Source of the DNA: Thiocystis minor | Lineage (GTDB): Bacteria > Pseudomonadota > Gammaproteobacteria > Chromatiales > Chromatiaceae | Direction: 5' to 3' | DNA length: 64,000 bases | Assembly: GCF_016653465.1 (NCBI RefSeq) | Contig: NZ_NHSQ01000081.1 | Coordinates: 1-64,000 of the forward strand | In this document: positions 9,997 through 20,439 of the stretch, piece after piece | Position numbering within the stretch: position 1 is the stretch's first letter | Layout: every line of letters begins with the position of its first letter | Translations under genes and position numbers: made by a program | The notes under the pieces: model-generated | Told to the model about the DNA's origin: nothing | Seen by the model: the letters and a program-made list of their open reading frames with translations, nothing else | Database searches by the model: none

Positions 9997-10853
9997 TGAG
10001 CGCACTCGAACTTGGTAGCCTCATCCTGGCGGTGGAATTCGCTCTGGTTGCCTGGGCGATTCTGTTTTTCCTGCTGCGTCGACAACGCCAGCAGCTCCAC
10101 TCCGATCAGACCCATGCCGGCGCGGCGATCGAAAAACTTGCAAAGACCGAGACATCGCGACGCGATGACTTGACAGCCCTGTTCCAATCGAACTATCAGT
10201 TGGAAGGCGAGGAATTGGCGGCCCGGGTCGACGAGTATGTCGCGCGCGAGAAAGCCTTTTACAATGCGATGCTAAGCCTCTATCTGGAGCGCGATGGCGC
10301 AAAACTGAAGGACATTCCAGCGGAGTTGACCAAGGTACTGAGCCCCTGGACAAATTTGACGCCCAGCGGACTGGTGCCGGCGGGCGAACTCGATCATCTT
10401 GAAAGCGAAAAGTCCGAACTCGCCGCGGAACTGGAAAGCACGCAACGGACCTTGGATGAATTGATGCAGGAATATTCGGCCGCCTTCAGCCGATCCCACC
10501 AACCGCCCGAGTCAGCACCGCCTCAAGCGGCTCCGCCAGACAAATCCATCGCGGATATCGTGATCGAGGAAGAAGCCATGGACATGGACCAGGACGGTTT
10601 CGACGTCCGGGCGGAAGAAGAGGCTGACCAGCACGAGTTCGAGATCGCAGACACCCTCGCGGAGACGCCATTCGCAGCACCCGAGCCGGAGAAGACTGCC
10701 CCGGAATCAGTTGTCGACAGTGCGCAAACACCAGCCCATCCATCCGGCGACAGCGACCCTAACGACGACGCCGATGAGGCGCTTGCGTGGGAAGAGCTGG
10801 AAGGACTCGCCGATCTTTTCGAGCCCCCGTCGTCATCGAAGAACGGCGCGTGA
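9993..10853 (+). CDS. Membrane-anchored acidic coiled-coil protein, function unknown
   Basis: 286 residues. A single N-terminal transmembrane helix (about 10-26, LAVEFALVAWAILFFLL) is followed by a basic RRQRQQ stop-transfer, then predicted helices (LDHLESEKSELAAELEST is heptad-like), then a very acidic low-complexity C-terminal half rich in Glu, Asp, Ala and Pro. I do not recognise the family. The start codon overlaps the stop of the VWA gene, so the two are almost certainly translated together and may form a membrane complex. It is the last gene of the 5.8-10.9 kb block and converges on the kinase gene next door. Confidence 0.7.
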   Translation: MMSALELGSLILAVEFALVAWAILFFLLRRQRQQLHSDQTHAGAAIEKLAKTETSRRDDLTALFQSNYQLEGEELAARVDEYVAREKAFYNAMLSLYLERDGAKLKDIPAELTKVLSPWTNLTPSGLVPAGELDHLESEKSELAAELESTQRTLDELMQEYSAAFSRSHQPPESAPPQAAPPDKSIADIVIEEEAMDMDQDGFDVRAEEEADQHEFEIADTLAETPFAAPEPEKTAPESVVDSAQTPAHPSGDSDPNDDADEALAWEELEGLADLFEPPSSSKNGA

Positions 10854-10862
10854 AGTTGACCG

Positions 10863-11864
10863 CTAGCGACTGACCGAGTTTTCCAGGGTCAGAGGCAAGA
10901 CCCGCTCCGACAGAAATCGGCAAAACTCGTCTAGTTCTCCGTATTTACCCGTAACCTCGATCACATATTCAAGGGTTCGGGGAATATCGCCCAGATAGTG
11001 CGGTTTGCCGTCGCGGAGATTCAAGCGCGCAAAGATCCCGCACGCCTTCAGGTGCCGTTGAATCCCCATGAGGTCGAACCAGCGCGGGAAGCGTTCGGCA
11101 TCACTCTGGCGCAGGATTCCCGACTGAATGGCAAGCTGACAATAGCCCAGCGCCCAGTCAGCAACTCGCTCCGCGGGCCAGGCGATGTAACAATCCCGAA
11201 GCAACGAGACCGGATCGTAGGTGACCGGACCGATCACCGCGTCCTGAAAATCCAGAACCCCGGGGTTTGCCGTGTCGCTCAACATCAGGTTACGGGAGTG
11301 GAAATCACGGTGCACGCAGACCCGCGGCTGCTCCAGTGCGCTCGCGACCAGAAGCGCATTGGCCCGAGCAAGCGTCGACAACTCCTCTGCGCCGAGACTC
11401 AGGCCAAGCTGTTTCCGCACAAACCATTCATGAAACAGATCCAGTTCGCGGTGCAAAAACGGGGCATCGTAAAGCGGCAGGCCATCGAGCGGTCCGCAAG
11501 CCTGAATGACCGCCAGCGCGCCCAGGGCATCGCCATACAGGCGGTCGGCATTGTTGGCGTCAAGCTGATTCAGATAAACGCGGTCTCCAAGATCGGCGAT
11601 CAGCAGAAAACCCTGGTCACGATCTTCCGCGTGGATCTCAGGGGTATTAATGCCGATGGCGCGAAAGCGCCCGGAGAGATCGGCGAAGCGACCGCAATCC
11701 TCGAACGCCGGTGGCGCATCCATGGCGATCAGGGTTCCGCCGGCATGACTCACTCGCCAATAGCGCCGAAAGCTCGCATCCGACGAGGCGGGCGCGAGTT
11801 CGAATGACTCACCATCGAGCTGAGTCGCCAGCCAGTTTCGCAACCTCTCATTCCGATCTGACAT
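10863..11864 (-). CDS. amgK: AmgK-type N-acetylmuramate/N-acetylglucosamine kinase
   Basis: Aminoglycoside-phosphotransferase fold. Members of this family next to lptD phosphorylate anomeric MurNAc/GlcNAc in the cell-wall recycling route that bypasses MurNAc-6-P (known in Pseudomonas). The 333 residues show the N-lobe SSDASFRRYWRV, the Brenner motif VHRDFHSRNLML and the metal-binding GVLDFQDA. The usual partner murU (uridylyltransferase) is not adjacent and not in the window. It is divergent from lptD, the normal gammaproteobacterial arrangement. ATG 11864 is used; GTG 11873 is in frame three codons upstream. Confidence 0.82.
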   Translation of the reverse strand: MSDRNERLRNWLATQLDGESFELAPASSDASFRRYWRVSHAGGTLIAMDAPPAFEDCGRFADLSGRFRAIGINTPEIHAEDRDQGFLLIADLGDRVYLNQLDANNADRLYGDALGALAVIQACGPLDGLPLYDAPFLHRELDLFHEWFVRKQLGLSLGAEELSTLARANALLVASALEQPRVCVHRDFHSRNLMLSDTANPGVLDFQDAVIGPVTYDPVSLLRDCYIAWPAERVADWALGYCQLAIQSGILRQSDAERFPRWFDLMGIQRHLKACGIFARLNLRDGKPHYLGDIPRTLEYVIEVTGKYGELDEFCRFLSERVLPLTLENSVSR

Positions 11865-12247
11865 ATCCACCACTCACGACACCTAAACCACGTCCGCCGT
11901 CATGCGCTCCGCGACACGCCGACTCAGACGCGGGCGAACCGCTCGCCATGCGAGACGCGGTTTCAATGATCACCAATAAAAAACCTGACCTGCGTCAACC
12001 GCGACGCCGGTTCGGTTCGTTGAGTCCAGGCCGGTGCGCTAGCCATCCATGCCACGCCGAACGCGATTTGGCGCATGTCAAGATTGCTGGCAGAGCCTGG
12101 ATATGACATGGTTACAGGTTGAAACCAACTCGTCCACTCATTCAGCCTCGTGTTCATTCAGCCGCGTCAGTGACGAAGCCTGTCGATTCAGGCGGGACCG
12201 AGCCGTTGCAGAAACTACGTATGCCATGCTGGACGCGGTTTAGACGG
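11865..12247. repeat. amgK-lptD divergent intergenic region with AAACCGCGTC-type repeats
   Basis: This 383-nt gap has no convincing gene. It holds two copies of GACGCGGTTT (11954-11963 and 12232-12241) and a near-copy in the opposite sense, TAAACCACGTCC at 11884-11895. The latter pairs with GGACGCGGTTTA at 12231-12242 over 11 of 12 nt, so an inverted repeat brackets most of the gap. The copy at 11954 extends into CAATGATCA, similar to the copy at 3289. Promoters for both amgK and lptD must lie here, but I cannot place them with confidence. Confidence 0.55.
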
Positions 12248-14932
12248 ATGCCAACCATGGCCGATCTTACGTGCGGCGTGCGCGCGGCCGCGCTGCCGAT
12301 TCTCATCGCGCTGTCGACGTCAACCTTCGCGGATGTTCCGAGCGCCGCCAGCGCGGCTCCCTGCCCCGATCGACCCAGTCGTCGCGCGGGCGATGACTGC
12401 CAACCGCCATCAGGCCCGCACGAAGCCGTAGCGCCGGTCTCCGCTCAGCCTCCAACCCCACAGAATCAAACCGCCGCGGCGGATGACGCGTCACGGCGGT
12501 CGGTGTCGGAGACGCACGCCGACCTTTTCGTTCCGTCGACCATCGAGCCGGATCGCCCATCTCCACCAGAACTGCTGCCGAACAGACCAAGCTCCAATGA
12601 ATCCTTCACGGAGTTACGTCGGCATGGACCGGCTGGAGAAGACGCCCAGCTGCCGCCGCCCCGAGACACAGGAGAACACGAGGGTACGATCTCCCGCGAC
12701 ATCGATCCGAACAAACCCATCGGCGCCGGAGATGTGGAGCGCCAGGAACGGCGCCTGCATGCCAATCTGACCTGGGACTATTGCGGACCTCGGCCCGGCT
12801 CAAGCGGGATCGACAGCGCGGCCCCATTGGACAGTGCCAACGCCATGCCGATCGATATGACGGCGGATCGCGTCGACGGCGACCAGCACACCACGCTCAT
12901 CCAGCTACAGGGGAATGTCGAAATACTCCAGAACGATCGACGTTTGGAGGCGGATCGCTCCACTTATCATCACGGCAGCGGCGAGATCAAGGCATTCGGC
13001 GACCTCTATCTCGACTTTCCAGGACTCCGCCTGACCGGGAACAGGGCCGAATACAATCTGGAGACCAAGCAGGGAACCATCGAACAGGTCCGCTATCGCG
13101 TGTCGGGCAATGCCAATCTGCGCGGCGAGGCAACGCGCGCCTGGATGCTCTCGGAACAGTTGAGCCGCTACCAGGACATCATTTACACCACCTGCCAGCC
13201 CGGCCATGCGGACTGGTCCATCAAGGCCAGCGAACTCGAACTCGACCAGGCGAGCGGCATGGGCACGGCCCGTCATGCGCGCATCCGCATCGCCGACATC
13301 CCGGTGCTCTACAGCCCCTATCTGTCTTTTCCCATCGATGGCCGGCGCCGCAGCGGCTTGCTGATCCCGACCTTCGGCTCATCGGACGAGACCGGGACGG
13401 ATATCACCCTGCCCTATTACTGGAACATCGCCCCCAACCTGGACGCCACCCTGATCCCCCGCTACATGAGCACGCGGGGACTGATGCTCGGAGCCCAATT
13501 ACGCCATCTCGCCAGTTTTCAGGAACTGGAAGTCAACGCCGAGGTTCTGCCAAGCGACCAAAAGGCGCCCGATCAGGGCGCGAGGGGCGCGCTGCGGGTC
13601 GAACAGCAGGGTCATTTCGGCACGCGCTGGTTCTCCGCCGTGGACTATGCCGCCGTTTCCGACGACCAGTATCTTCAGGATTTCGGCAATCGGCTGGATG
13701 TCACCAGCCTCCGCAATCTGAGCCGACGCGGCGATCTCGCCTATGCCGGAGACGGCTGGCGCCTGCTCGGACGGGTCCAGGAATTCCAGACCGTCGACAC
13801 CAGCGTCGCGCCCGCGGATCGACCTTACGGCCAGTTACCGCACATCGAGCTGAACCTGGACCCGAAACACTGGAAACAGCTTCTCGAATACCGCTTCGAG
13901 AGTCAATACGACTACTTCGATCATCGCTCGGCGGTGCATGGCAGCCGTCTGGTCGCCATCCCCTCCGTGCGTATTCCGTTGCGGCGCAGCTTCGGCTATC
14001 TCATCCCGCGCGCGCGTCTGTTCTACACCGACTATGATCTCATCGGCCAGACCGAGGGATTGGCGGACCGGCCGTCGCATCTGATCCCGAGTCTCGACCT
14101 CGACGGCAAGCTCATTTTCGAGCGCACGACCAACTGGCTCGGCACCCAGGCGCTACAGACCCTGGAGCCGCGTCTGTATTATGTCCTGACGCCTTTCGAG
14201 GACCAGTCGGAGACGCCGCTCTTCGACACCACCGCGCTCAATTTCAGCTTCGCGAGCCTCTTCCGACCGAACCGCTTCACCGGCTATGACCGCATTGGCG
14301 ACGAAAACCGCCTCACCCTCGGTCTCACCTCGCGTACCATCGCCAATCGCACCGGCGACGAATTGTTCCGCGCGAGCATCGGTCAGGTGTATTACTTCGA
14401 CAACCGGCGGGTGCAACTGACCGGAGACAGCGTCGAAACCGACCTCAGTTCCTCGGTCGCTGGCGAACTCGCGGCACGCCTGCATCCCGACTGGGCCGCC
14501 CTCGCCAGCGTCCAGTGGAATCCGAACCAAACCGAGCAAGTCTGGGAGAAACAGATTCTGCAACTTCGCTATGTCCCCGATGAAAACCGCCTGCTCAACC
14601 TGGCCTATCGGTACAATCTTGGCACGCAGGCCGCCGAGCAATACGAAGACACCGATCTCTCTTTTCAGGTACCGATCGGTTCGCAGGTTAAACTCGTCGG
14701 ACGCTGGCTCTATTCGCTACTCAACCACGAAACCGTCGAGGCCTTTGCCGGCCTCGAATTTGGCCGCTGCTGCTGGCGTCTGCGCGTGCTGGGACAGCAC
14801 CTGAAACGGAGTTCCGACAACACGGGCAGCACCAGCGTCATGCTACAACTTGAGTTGGCCGGTCTCGGTTCATTCGGCAACCGGATCGACAAACTCCTGG
14901 AACGAGGAATCTATGGTTATCAAACGGACTAG
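12248..14932 (+). CDS. lptD: LPS-assembly outer-membrane protein LptD
   Basis: Outer-membrane beta-barrel that, with LptE, inserts LPS in the outer leaflet. From ATG 12248 (or 12257) the protein has about 894 residues. A hydrophobic signal (about 12-28) is followed by a Pro/Ser-rich stretch of about 170 residues unlike most LptDs. The OstA/LptA-like jellyroll then begins (MTADRVDGDQHTTLIQLQGN), and the LptD barrel ends near QLELAGLGSFGNRIDKLLE. The disulfide cysteines are recognisable: YTTCQPG in the N-domain and the CysCys pair in FGRCCWRL near the C-terminus. It overlaps surA by 20 nt; lptD-surA-pdxA is conserved. Confidence 0.93.
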   Translation: MPTMADLTCGVRAAALPILIALSTSTFADVPSAASAAPCPDRPSRRAGDDCQPPSGPHEAVAPVSAQPPTPQNQTAAADDASRRSVSETHADLFVPSTIEPDRPSPPELLPNRPSSNESFTELRRHGPAGEDAQLPPPRDTGEHEGTISRDIDPNKPIGAGDVERQERRLHANLTWDYCGPRPGSSGIDSAAPLDSANAMPIDMTADRVDGDQHTTLIQLQGNVEILQNDRRLEADRSTYHHGSGEIKAFGDLYLDFPGLRLTGNRAEYNLETKQGTIEQVRYRVSGNANLRGEATRAWMLSEQLSRYQDIIYTTCQPGHADWSIKASELELDQASGMGTARHARIRIADIPVLYSPYLSFPIDGRRRSGLLIPTFGSSDETGTDITLPYYWNIAPNLDATLIPRYMSTRGLMLGAQLRHLASFQELEVNAEVLPSDQKAPDQGARGALRVEQQGHFGTRWFSAVDYAAVSDDQYLQDFGNRLDVTSLRNLSRRGDLAYAGDGWRLLGRVQEFQTVDTSVAPADRPYGQLPHIELNLDPKHWKQLLEYRFESQYDYFDHRSAVHGSRLVAIPSVRIPLRRSFGYLIPRARLFYTDYDLIGQTEGLADRPSHLIPSLDLDGKLIFERTTNWLGTQALQTLEPRLYYVLTPFEDQSETPLFDTTALNFSFASLFRPNRFTGYDRIGDENRLTLGLTSRTIANRTGDELFRASIGQVYYFDNRRVQLTGDSVETDLSSSVAGELAARLHPDWAALASVQWNPNQTEQVWEKQILQLRYVPDENRLLNLAYRYNLGTQAAEQYEDTDLSFQVPIGSQVKLVGRWLYSLLNHETVEAFAGLEFGRCCWRLRVLGQHLKRSSDNTGSTSVMLQLELAGLGSFGNRIDKLLERGIYGYQTD

Positions 14933-16244
14933 CCGCCGAGCGCCGCGGCCTGCAACTCTTGGCCGCCTGGGGGCCATCCTGATCCTGTCGATGAGCGCCG
15001 TCCTCGCCCAGCCGGGCGCCGAGGAGTTGGACGCCATTGTCGCGGTCGTGAACGACGATGTGGTCGTGCGCAGCGAACTCAGCCGGGAGGTCAGCCTGGT
15101 CCTCCCGCAGTTGCGACAACAGGGCACCGCCGAGCCCCCGCGCGCGCAGTTGGAAAAACAGGTGCTCGACCGGCTCATCCTGAAGCGCTTGCAGCGGCAA
15201 CGGGCCAAGGAGTTGGGGATCGAGGTGGATGAAGCCACCCTCAACGAGGCGCTGACCAACATTGCCGGCCGCAACAATCTGTCGCTGGAGGAATTGCAAA
15301 CCACCCTGGAGGCCGGCGGCATCCGCTTCGCGGATTTCCGCGAGGATACCCGTACCCAGATTCTCACCAGCCGTTTGCAGAGTCAGGAGGTCGTCAACAA
15401 AATCACGATCACCGACCAGGAAATCGACCGCTTTCTGGCGAAGGAGTCGAGTCGCCTGATCGAGCGCGAACAGGTCAGATTGCAACACATCCTGGTCGCG
15501 CTGCCGGAAAATCCTACGCCCGAGCAGGTCAAAACCGCCGAGGCCAAGGCCAATCGCCTGGTCGCACAACTGCGCCAGGGTGCCGACTTCGGCGAGATGG
15601 CGGTGCGCGAATCGGACGGCCGCAACGCGCTCGAAGGCGGCGATCTCGGCTGGTTCGAGATGGGCGCGGTGCCGGTCCTGATCGGCGATCTGGCCATTTC
15701 GATGGCCGAGGGCGAGATCAGCAATCCGCTCAGTAACTCCAGCGGTTTCCACATCATCAAGATGCGCGAAATCAAGGGCGCCGCCGCCCAAAATGTCACC
15801 CAGACCAAGGCGCGTCACATCCTGATCCGCACCAATGAAATTGTCTCCGACGACGATGCCAAGCGGCGTCTCGCGCAATTGCGCGAGCGCATTCTGGGCG
15901 GCGAGGATTTCGCCACCCTGGCGCGCGCGCATTCCGACGATACCGGATCGGCGCTCAAGGGCGGCGATCTTGGCTGGGTCAACCCCGGAGACACGGTCCC
16001 CGAATTCGAGGAGGCGATGACGGCGCTCGCGATCGGCACCACGAGCGAGCCCTTCAAGAGTTCGTTCGGCTGGCATCTCGTGCAGGTTCAGGAGCGGCGC
16101 AGCCAGGATGCCAGCATCGACATCCTGCGGGTCAAGGCACGCGAGGCCCTGCAGCGACGCAAGGCGGAAGAGGCCACGGAAGAATGGCTGCGCCGACTGC
16201 GCGACGAGGCCTATGTCGAGATCCGGCTCGATCAGGCGTCATGA
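14913..16244 (+). CDS. surA: Periplasmic chaperone/peptidyl-prolyl isomerase SurA
   Basis: Folds and escorts outer-membrane beta-barrels such as LptD. The 443-residue protein has a signal peptide ([15 protein letters not shown]), the SurA N-terminal helical domain ([16 protein letters not shown] onwards), and two parvulin domains, starting near [14 protein letters not shown] and [17 protein letters not shown], each with a GGDLGW motif. ATG 14913 has a GAGGAA ribosome-binding site 6 nt upstream and lies inside the end of lptD. It overlaps pdxA by 4 nt. Confidence 0.96.
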   Translation: MVIKRTSRRAPRPATLGRLGAILILSMSAVLAQPGAEELDAIVAVVNDDVVVRSELSREVSLVLPQLRQQGTAEPPRAQLEKQVLDRLILKRLQRQRAKELGIEVDEATLNEALTNIAGRNNLSLEELQTTLEAGGIRFADFREDTRTQILTSRLQSQEVVNKITITDQEIDRFLAKESSRLIEREQVRLQHILVALPENPTPEQVKTAEAKANRLVAQLRQGADFGEMAVRESDGRNALEGGDLGWFEMGAVPVLIGDLAISMAEGEISNPLSNSSGFHIIKMREIKGAAAQNVTQTKARHILIRTNEIVSDDDAKRRLAQLRERILGGEDFATLARAHSDDTGSALKGGDLGWVNPGDTVPEFEEAMTALAIGTTSEPFKSSFGWHLVQVQERRSQDASIDILRVKAREALQRRKAEEATEEWLRRLRDEAYVEIRLDQAS

Positions 16245-17254
16245 CGCGGCGTCTTGCCATCACGCCGGGCGAGCCGGCGGGGATCGGTCCCGATCTGGTC
16301 GCACGGCTCGCGCAACGCCCGCAAGCGGCCCAACTCGTTGCCGTGGCGGACCCGGACCTGCTGGCGGCGCGTGCCCGCAACCTTGGCATCGACCTCCGGC
16401 TCCAGACCTTCGATCCGCGCGCCACGCCCGTCGCCTCGCCGCCCGGCCATTTGACCGTTCTGCCGGTGACGCTGCACCAGCCGGCCATCGCTGGCCAGCT
16501 CAACGCAGCCAACGCGACCTATGTGCTGGAAACGCTGGCAAGCGCCTGCGATGGCTGTCTTGACGGCACCTTCGACGGACTGGTCACGGGGCCGGTTCAC
16601 AAGGGCGTGATCAACGACGCGGGACTGCCCTTCACCGGACACACCGAGTTTCTGGCCGAGCGCTGCGGCGCGGTTCCGGTGATGCTGCTGGCCACTCCTG
16701 GTCTGCGCGTCGCGCTGGTCACCACCCACCTGCCGCTCTCGCGGGTCAGCGGCGCGATCACGCGCGAACGTCTGACGGAGGTCATCGGCATCCTGCATCG
16801 GGATCTGTCGCGACGTTTCGGCATCGAGCGGCCACGCATTTTGGTCTGCGGTCTCAATCCGCACGCCGGCGAGGGCGGACATCTGGGGCGCGAGGAAATC
16901 GAGGTCATCGCCCCGGTTTTGGACGAACTTAGAAAGCAAGGGATGCGGTTGACCGGCCCCCTGCCGGCCGACACCGCCTTCGTGCCGGAACGGCTCGCAA
17001 GTGCCGACGCCGTGCTCGCCATGTATCACGATCAGGGGCTGCCGGTCCTCAAGCATCTGGGGTTTGGACGCGCCGTCAACGTCACGCTCGGCCTGCCCAT
17101 CGTGCGTACCTCGGTCGACCACGGCACCGCCCTGGATCTGGCGGGAACCGACCGCGCCGATCCCGGGAGCCTGCTCGCGGCGGTCGACATGGCCCTCGCG
17201 ATGATACGAAACGCACGGAAAGTGCATTCAACCTCATCACAGGATGTGGTTTAA
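16241..17254 (+). CDS. pdxA: 4-hydroxythreonine-4-phosphate dehydrogenase
   Basis: NAD-dependent step of DXP-dependent pyridoxal phosphate synthesis. The 337 residues carry [13 protein letters not shown] at the N-terminus, [10 protein letters not shown], the metal-binding [18 protein letters not shown] and the [24 protein letters not shown] region. The ATG overlaps the surA stop (ATGA). The downstream partner expected in Gammaproteobacteria (rsmA) is missing; instead the stop overlaps that of the convergent pssA. Confidence 0.96.
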   Translation: MTRRLAITPGEPAGIGPDLVARLAQRPQAAQLVAVADPDLLAARARNLGIDLRLQTFDPRATPVASPPGHLTVLPVTLHQPAIAGQLNAANATYVLETLASACDGCLDGTFDGLVTGPVHKGVINDAGLPFTGHTEFLAERCGAVPVMLLATPGLRVALVTTHLPLSRVSGAITRERLTEVIGILHRDLSRRFGIERPRILVCGLNPHAGEGGHLGREEIEVIAPVLDELRKQGMRLTGPLPADTAFVPERLASADAVLAMYHDQGLPVLKHLGFGRAVNVTLGLPIVRTSVDHGTALDLAGTDRADPGSLLAAVDMALAMIRNARKVHSTSSQDVV

Positions 17255-18003
17255 GGCGTTTCGCGCCGCCGTCTGGCGCGGCTCTGCCGGAGCCGCAGCA
17301 GGGTCCAGACCGGTCCGGAAAGGGCATAGGTCAACGCGAGCAGAAACAGCACCAGCGGCGGATAGATAAAGACCACGGCGAATCCCAGCATGACGCCCAC
17401 CGCCAGCAGAAAGGGCACCCGCCCCTGCAGATTCAGTTGCTTGAAACTCAGATAACGGAAGTTGCTCACCATCAGCAGACCCGCGCCGGCGGTCAGAAAG
17501 GCGGCAAGCCAGGAAACATCGGCCCCATCGATTCCCAAATCGCTGGCGGTCCAAATACCGCTGGCGACGATCGCCGCCGCGGAGGGGCTGGCGAGACCCT
17601 GGAAATAGCGCTTGTCGGCAATCCCGATCTGCGTATTGAAGCGGGCCAGCCGCAGCGCGGCGGCGGCGGTGAAGACAAAGGCCGCGAGCCAGCCGACCTT
17701 GCCGAGTTCGCCCAGCGCCCAGTGATAGGCGACCAGCGCGGGCGCCACGCCGAAGGCAACCATGTCGGAGAGACTGTCGTACTCGGCGCCGAAATCGCTC
17801 TGGGTGTGCGTCATGCGGGCAATCCGCCCATCGAAACCGTCCAGGACCATGGCCGCGAAGATCGCCAGGGAGGCGGCCTCGAAACGGTTCTGGGTGGCCG
17901 CGAGCACGGCATAGAAACCTGCGAACAAGGCCGCGGTCGTGAAAAGATTCGGCAGCAGATAAATGCCGCGCGGGCGTTTACGGGGAGGTTGTGTTTCGTC
18001 CAT
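17251..18003 (-). CDS. pssA: CDP-diacylglycerol-serine O-phosphatidyltransferase
   Basis: Integral-membrane CDP-alcohol phosphatidyltransferase that makes phosphatidylserine, the precursor of phosphatidylethanolamine. The 250 residues contain the full signature DG-x2-AR-x8-G-x3-D-x3-D (DGRIAR...GAEYDSLSD) and about eight hydrophobic segments; the C-terminus is Arg-rich. ATG 18003 is preferred to the in-frame TTG at 18018. It is transcribed towards pdxA, with the two stop codons overlapping, and divergently from hoxE across about 210 nt. Confidence 0.93.
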   Translation of the reverse strand: MDETQPPRKRPRGIYLLPNLFTTAALFAGFYAVLAATQNRFEAASLAIFAAMVLDGFDGRIARMTHTQSDFGAEYDSLSDMVAFGVAPALVAYHWALGELGKVGWLAAFVFTAAAALRLARFNTQIGIADKRYFQGLASPSAAAIVASGIWTASDLGIDGADVSWLAAFLTAGAGLLMVSNFRYLSFKQLNLQGRVPFLLAVGVMLGFAVVFIYPPLVLFLLALTYALSGPVWTLLRLRQSRARRRRETP

Positions 18004-18214
18004 AGTCTTTCCAAACAATGATGATGGCCGGCGGCAGTCATGAGTATATCGCCGCCACGAATCTGTTATACACTCGGGTCAAGATATCCGCTGTCCGAAC
18101 TGACCGATTCTCCGAACATTCGCCAAACAGGCTGTCAGACGCCAGCAACCGGGCCATCAACCTGGTAGCTCGCGGATCTTTCGCGCCCAAAGACCGTCCG
18201 CCAAAGGAGGCGAC

Positions 18215-18709
18215 ATGACCCAGCAGCAAGCCAAGCCGCCGTTGCCGAGCGATGACAAACGCTGGAAGCTCGTCAACGCCACCATGCGCCGCAACGGCTA
18301 CGCGGATCACGCGCTCATCGAGACCCTGCACAGCGTCCAGGACGCCTTCGGGTTTCTCGACGAAACCTCGCTGCGCTTCGTTGCCGCCTCGCTCGATCTG
18401 CCCTTGAGTAAGGTCTATGGCGTCGCGACCTTCTACCATATATTCATGCTCAAGCCGAAGGGCCGGCATGCCTGTGTGGTCTGCACCGGCACCGCTTGCT
18501 ACATCAAGGGAGCTGGAGCACTTCTGGAAGGCATCCAGGGGCGCTATGGCGTCAACCCCGGCGATACCACCGAGGACGACCGGCTGTCCGTACTCACCGC
18601 GCGCTGCGTCGGCGCCTGCGGTCTGGCCCCGGCGGTGGTCCTGGATGGCGATGTGCTGGGCAAGCTGGCCACCGATACCCTGATCGCCAAGCTGGAGGAG
18701 CTGAACTGA
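18215..18709 (+). CDS. hoxE: NAD-linked bidirectional hydrogenase, HoxE diaphorase subunit
   Basis: NuoE-like [2Fe-2S] subunit linking the HoxFU diaphorase to electron transfer. The 164 residues contain the four cluster cysteines C90 and C95 (CTGTAC), C131 and C135 (CVGAC), plus the helical N-domain with [19 protein letters not shown] very strong AAAGGAGG ribosome-binding site precedes ATG 18215. It is the first gene of the hox operon; hoxE is diagnostic of the cyanobacterial and purple-sulfur type of enzyme, being absent from the Ralstonia hoxFUYH type. Confidence 0.94.
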   Translation: MTQQQAKPPLPSDDKRWKLVNATMRRNGYADHALIETLHSVQDAFGFLDETSLRFVAASLDLPLSKVYGVATFYHIFMLKPKGRHACVVCTGTACYIKGAGALLEGIQGRYGVNPGDTTEDDRLSVLTARCVGACGLAPAVVLDGDVLGKLATDTLIAKLEELN

Positions 18710-18710
18710 C

Positions 18711-20321
18711 ATGCACCTGGAAGATCTTGCCGAGAAGGCTGCGGAATACCGCGCCGAAGAGGCCGCTGTCCGGCGCGAGGTTCGCGTCTGCGTGGCGGCC
18801 AGTTGCCAGTCCTCCGGCTCCCTGCCCGTTCTGGAGGCGCTCACCCAGGCGTGCGGGGACGGCGGCGGCACCTGCCGGGTCAAAGGGGTCGGCTGCATGG
18901 GGCTCTGCTCCGCCGGCCCGCTGGTCGCGGTGGCGGACAAGGACTGCGGTCTGGCCGATTCCGTCCTGTATCGCGACGTGACTCCCGCCGACGCTTCCGA
19001 CATCATTGGGAGCGTGTGCGGCGCTCCTGTGGAACGTCTGCGCTGCCCGACCGACCAACCCTTCTTCGCCCGTCAGCAGAAAGTCGTGCTGGAAAACTCC
19101 GGGGTCATCGACCCCGACAGTTTCAAGGGCTATGTCGCCGTGGGCGGCTACGCGGCTCTGGTCCAGGCGCTGAGCGAGATGACGCCCGCCGATGTGCTGC
19201 GCGAGGTCACCGCCAGCGGTCTGCGCGGACGCGGCGGCGGCGGCTATCCGACCGGACTCAAATGGTCGACCGTCGCCAAGATGCCGGCCGCTCAGAAATA
19301 TGTCATCTGCAACGCCGACGAGGGCGATCCGGGCGCCTTCATGGATCGCGCGGTGCTGGAGTCCGACCCCCATCGGGTGCTCGAAGGCATGGCGATCGCC
19401 GCCTATGCCATCGGCGCCAACAAGGCATATGTCTATGTCCGCGCCGAATATCCGCTCGCGGTGGAAAGGCTTCAGACCGCGATTCGCAAGGCCAAACGGG
19501 CGGGTTTCCTGGGAACCAAGGTCGCCGACACACAGTTCGCCTTCGATGTCGAAATCCGGCTCGGCGCCGGCGCCTTCGTCTGCGGCGAGGAAACCGCCCT
19601 GATGGCCTCCATCGAGGGTCTGCGCGGCCAGCCGCGGCCACGCCCGCCCTACCCCGCCGAATCCGGCCTCTGGGGCTGTCCGACCCTGATCAACAATGTC
19701 GAGAGCTTCGCCAATATCGCCCCCATCATCCGCAACGGGGGCGACTGGTTCGCCGGCATCGGCACCGAGAAATCCAAGGGCACCAAGGTCTTCGCGCTGG
19801 CGGGCAAGATCCAGAACACCGGCCTGATCGAAGTCCCCATGGGCACCAGCCTGCGCGACATCATCGAGACCATCGGCGGCGGCATTCCCGATGGCAAGGC
19901 GTTCAAAGCGGTCCAAACCGGCGGCCCGTCCGGCGGCTGCATCCCGGAACAACATCTGGATATTGCGGTCGATTACGACAGTCTCAAAACGCTGGGCACC
20001 ATGATGGGCTCCGGCGGCATGATCGTCATGGACGAGACCTCCTGCATGGTCGATGTCGCGCGCTATTTCATGGAATTCTGCATGACCGAGTCGTGCGGCA
20101 AGTGCATCCCCTGCCGCGCCGGAACCCAACAGATGCACGGTCTGCTGGACAAGATCGCCAAGGGACAGGGCGCCCACGCGGATCTCGCCCTGTTGGAAGA
20201 ACTCTGCGAGGTGGTCCAGGCGACCAGTCTCTGCGGACTGGGTCAGACGGCGCCCAATCCGGTGCTGAGCACCCTGCGGTATTTTCGCGATGAGTATGAG
20301 GAGAAACTGGCGGGCGGTTGA
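18711..20321 (+). CDS. hoxF: NAD-linked bidirectional hydrogenase, HoxF NADH-binding subunit
   Basis: NuoF-like flavoprotein that binds FMN and NAD(H) and carries [2Fe-2S] and [4Fe-4S] clusters. The 536 residues begin with a thioredoxin-like domain (cysteines in RVCVAASC and GVGCMGLC). The glycine-rich NADH/FMN loop [27 protein letters not shown], the [11 protein letters not shown]-like segment ([12 protein letters not shown]) and the [4Fe-4S] motif [10 protein letters not shown] with a later SLCGLG cysteine follow. It starts one base after hoxE ends. Two genes that are not hydrogenase genes separate it from hoxU. Confidence 0.95.
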   Translation: MHLEDLAEKAAEYRAEEAAVRREVRVCVAASCQSSGSLPVLEALTQACGDGGGTCRVKGVGCMGLCSAGPLVAVADKDCGLADSVLYRDVTPADASDIIGSVCGAPVERLRCPTDQPFFARQQKVVLENSGVIDPDSFKGYVAVGGYAALVQALSEMTPADVLREVTASGLRGRGGGGYPTGLKWSTVAKMPAAQKYVICNADEGDPGAFMDRAVLESDPHRVLEGMAIAAYAIGANKAYVYVRAEYPLAVERLQTAIRKAKRAGFLGTKVADTQFAFDVEIRLGAGAFVCGEETALMASIEGLRGQPRPRPPYPAESGLWGCPTLINNVESFANIAPIIRNGGDWFAGIGTEKSKGTKVFALAGKIQNTGLIEVPMGTSLRDIIETIGGGIPDGKAFKAVQTGGPSGGCIPEQHLDIAVDYDSLKTLGTMMGSGGMIVMDETSCMVDVARYFMEFCMTESCGKCIPCRAGTQQMHGLLDKIAKGQGAHADLALLEELCEVVQATSLCGLGQTAPNPVLSTLRYFRDEYEEKLAGG

Positions 20322-20439
20322 CGGCGAGGCAGGGATGTGACGGCTCCTGGCCTGACAAAAGATCTGATTGCCCGCTCCAGGGTCATCGCCAAGGGACAAC
20401 GCATTCGCGATACGAGGTCAAGCTGAAAAGGTTGCCCCA

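Noticed and set aside
18019-18214. Sigma-54 or FNR site upstream of hoxE
   Set aside because: No -24/-12 pair with correct spacing and no TTGAT-N4-ATCAA palindrome could be found.
18594-20399. 601-codon minus-strand frame opposite hoxF
   Set aside because: Shadow of hoxF caused by high GC at third positions; no homology.
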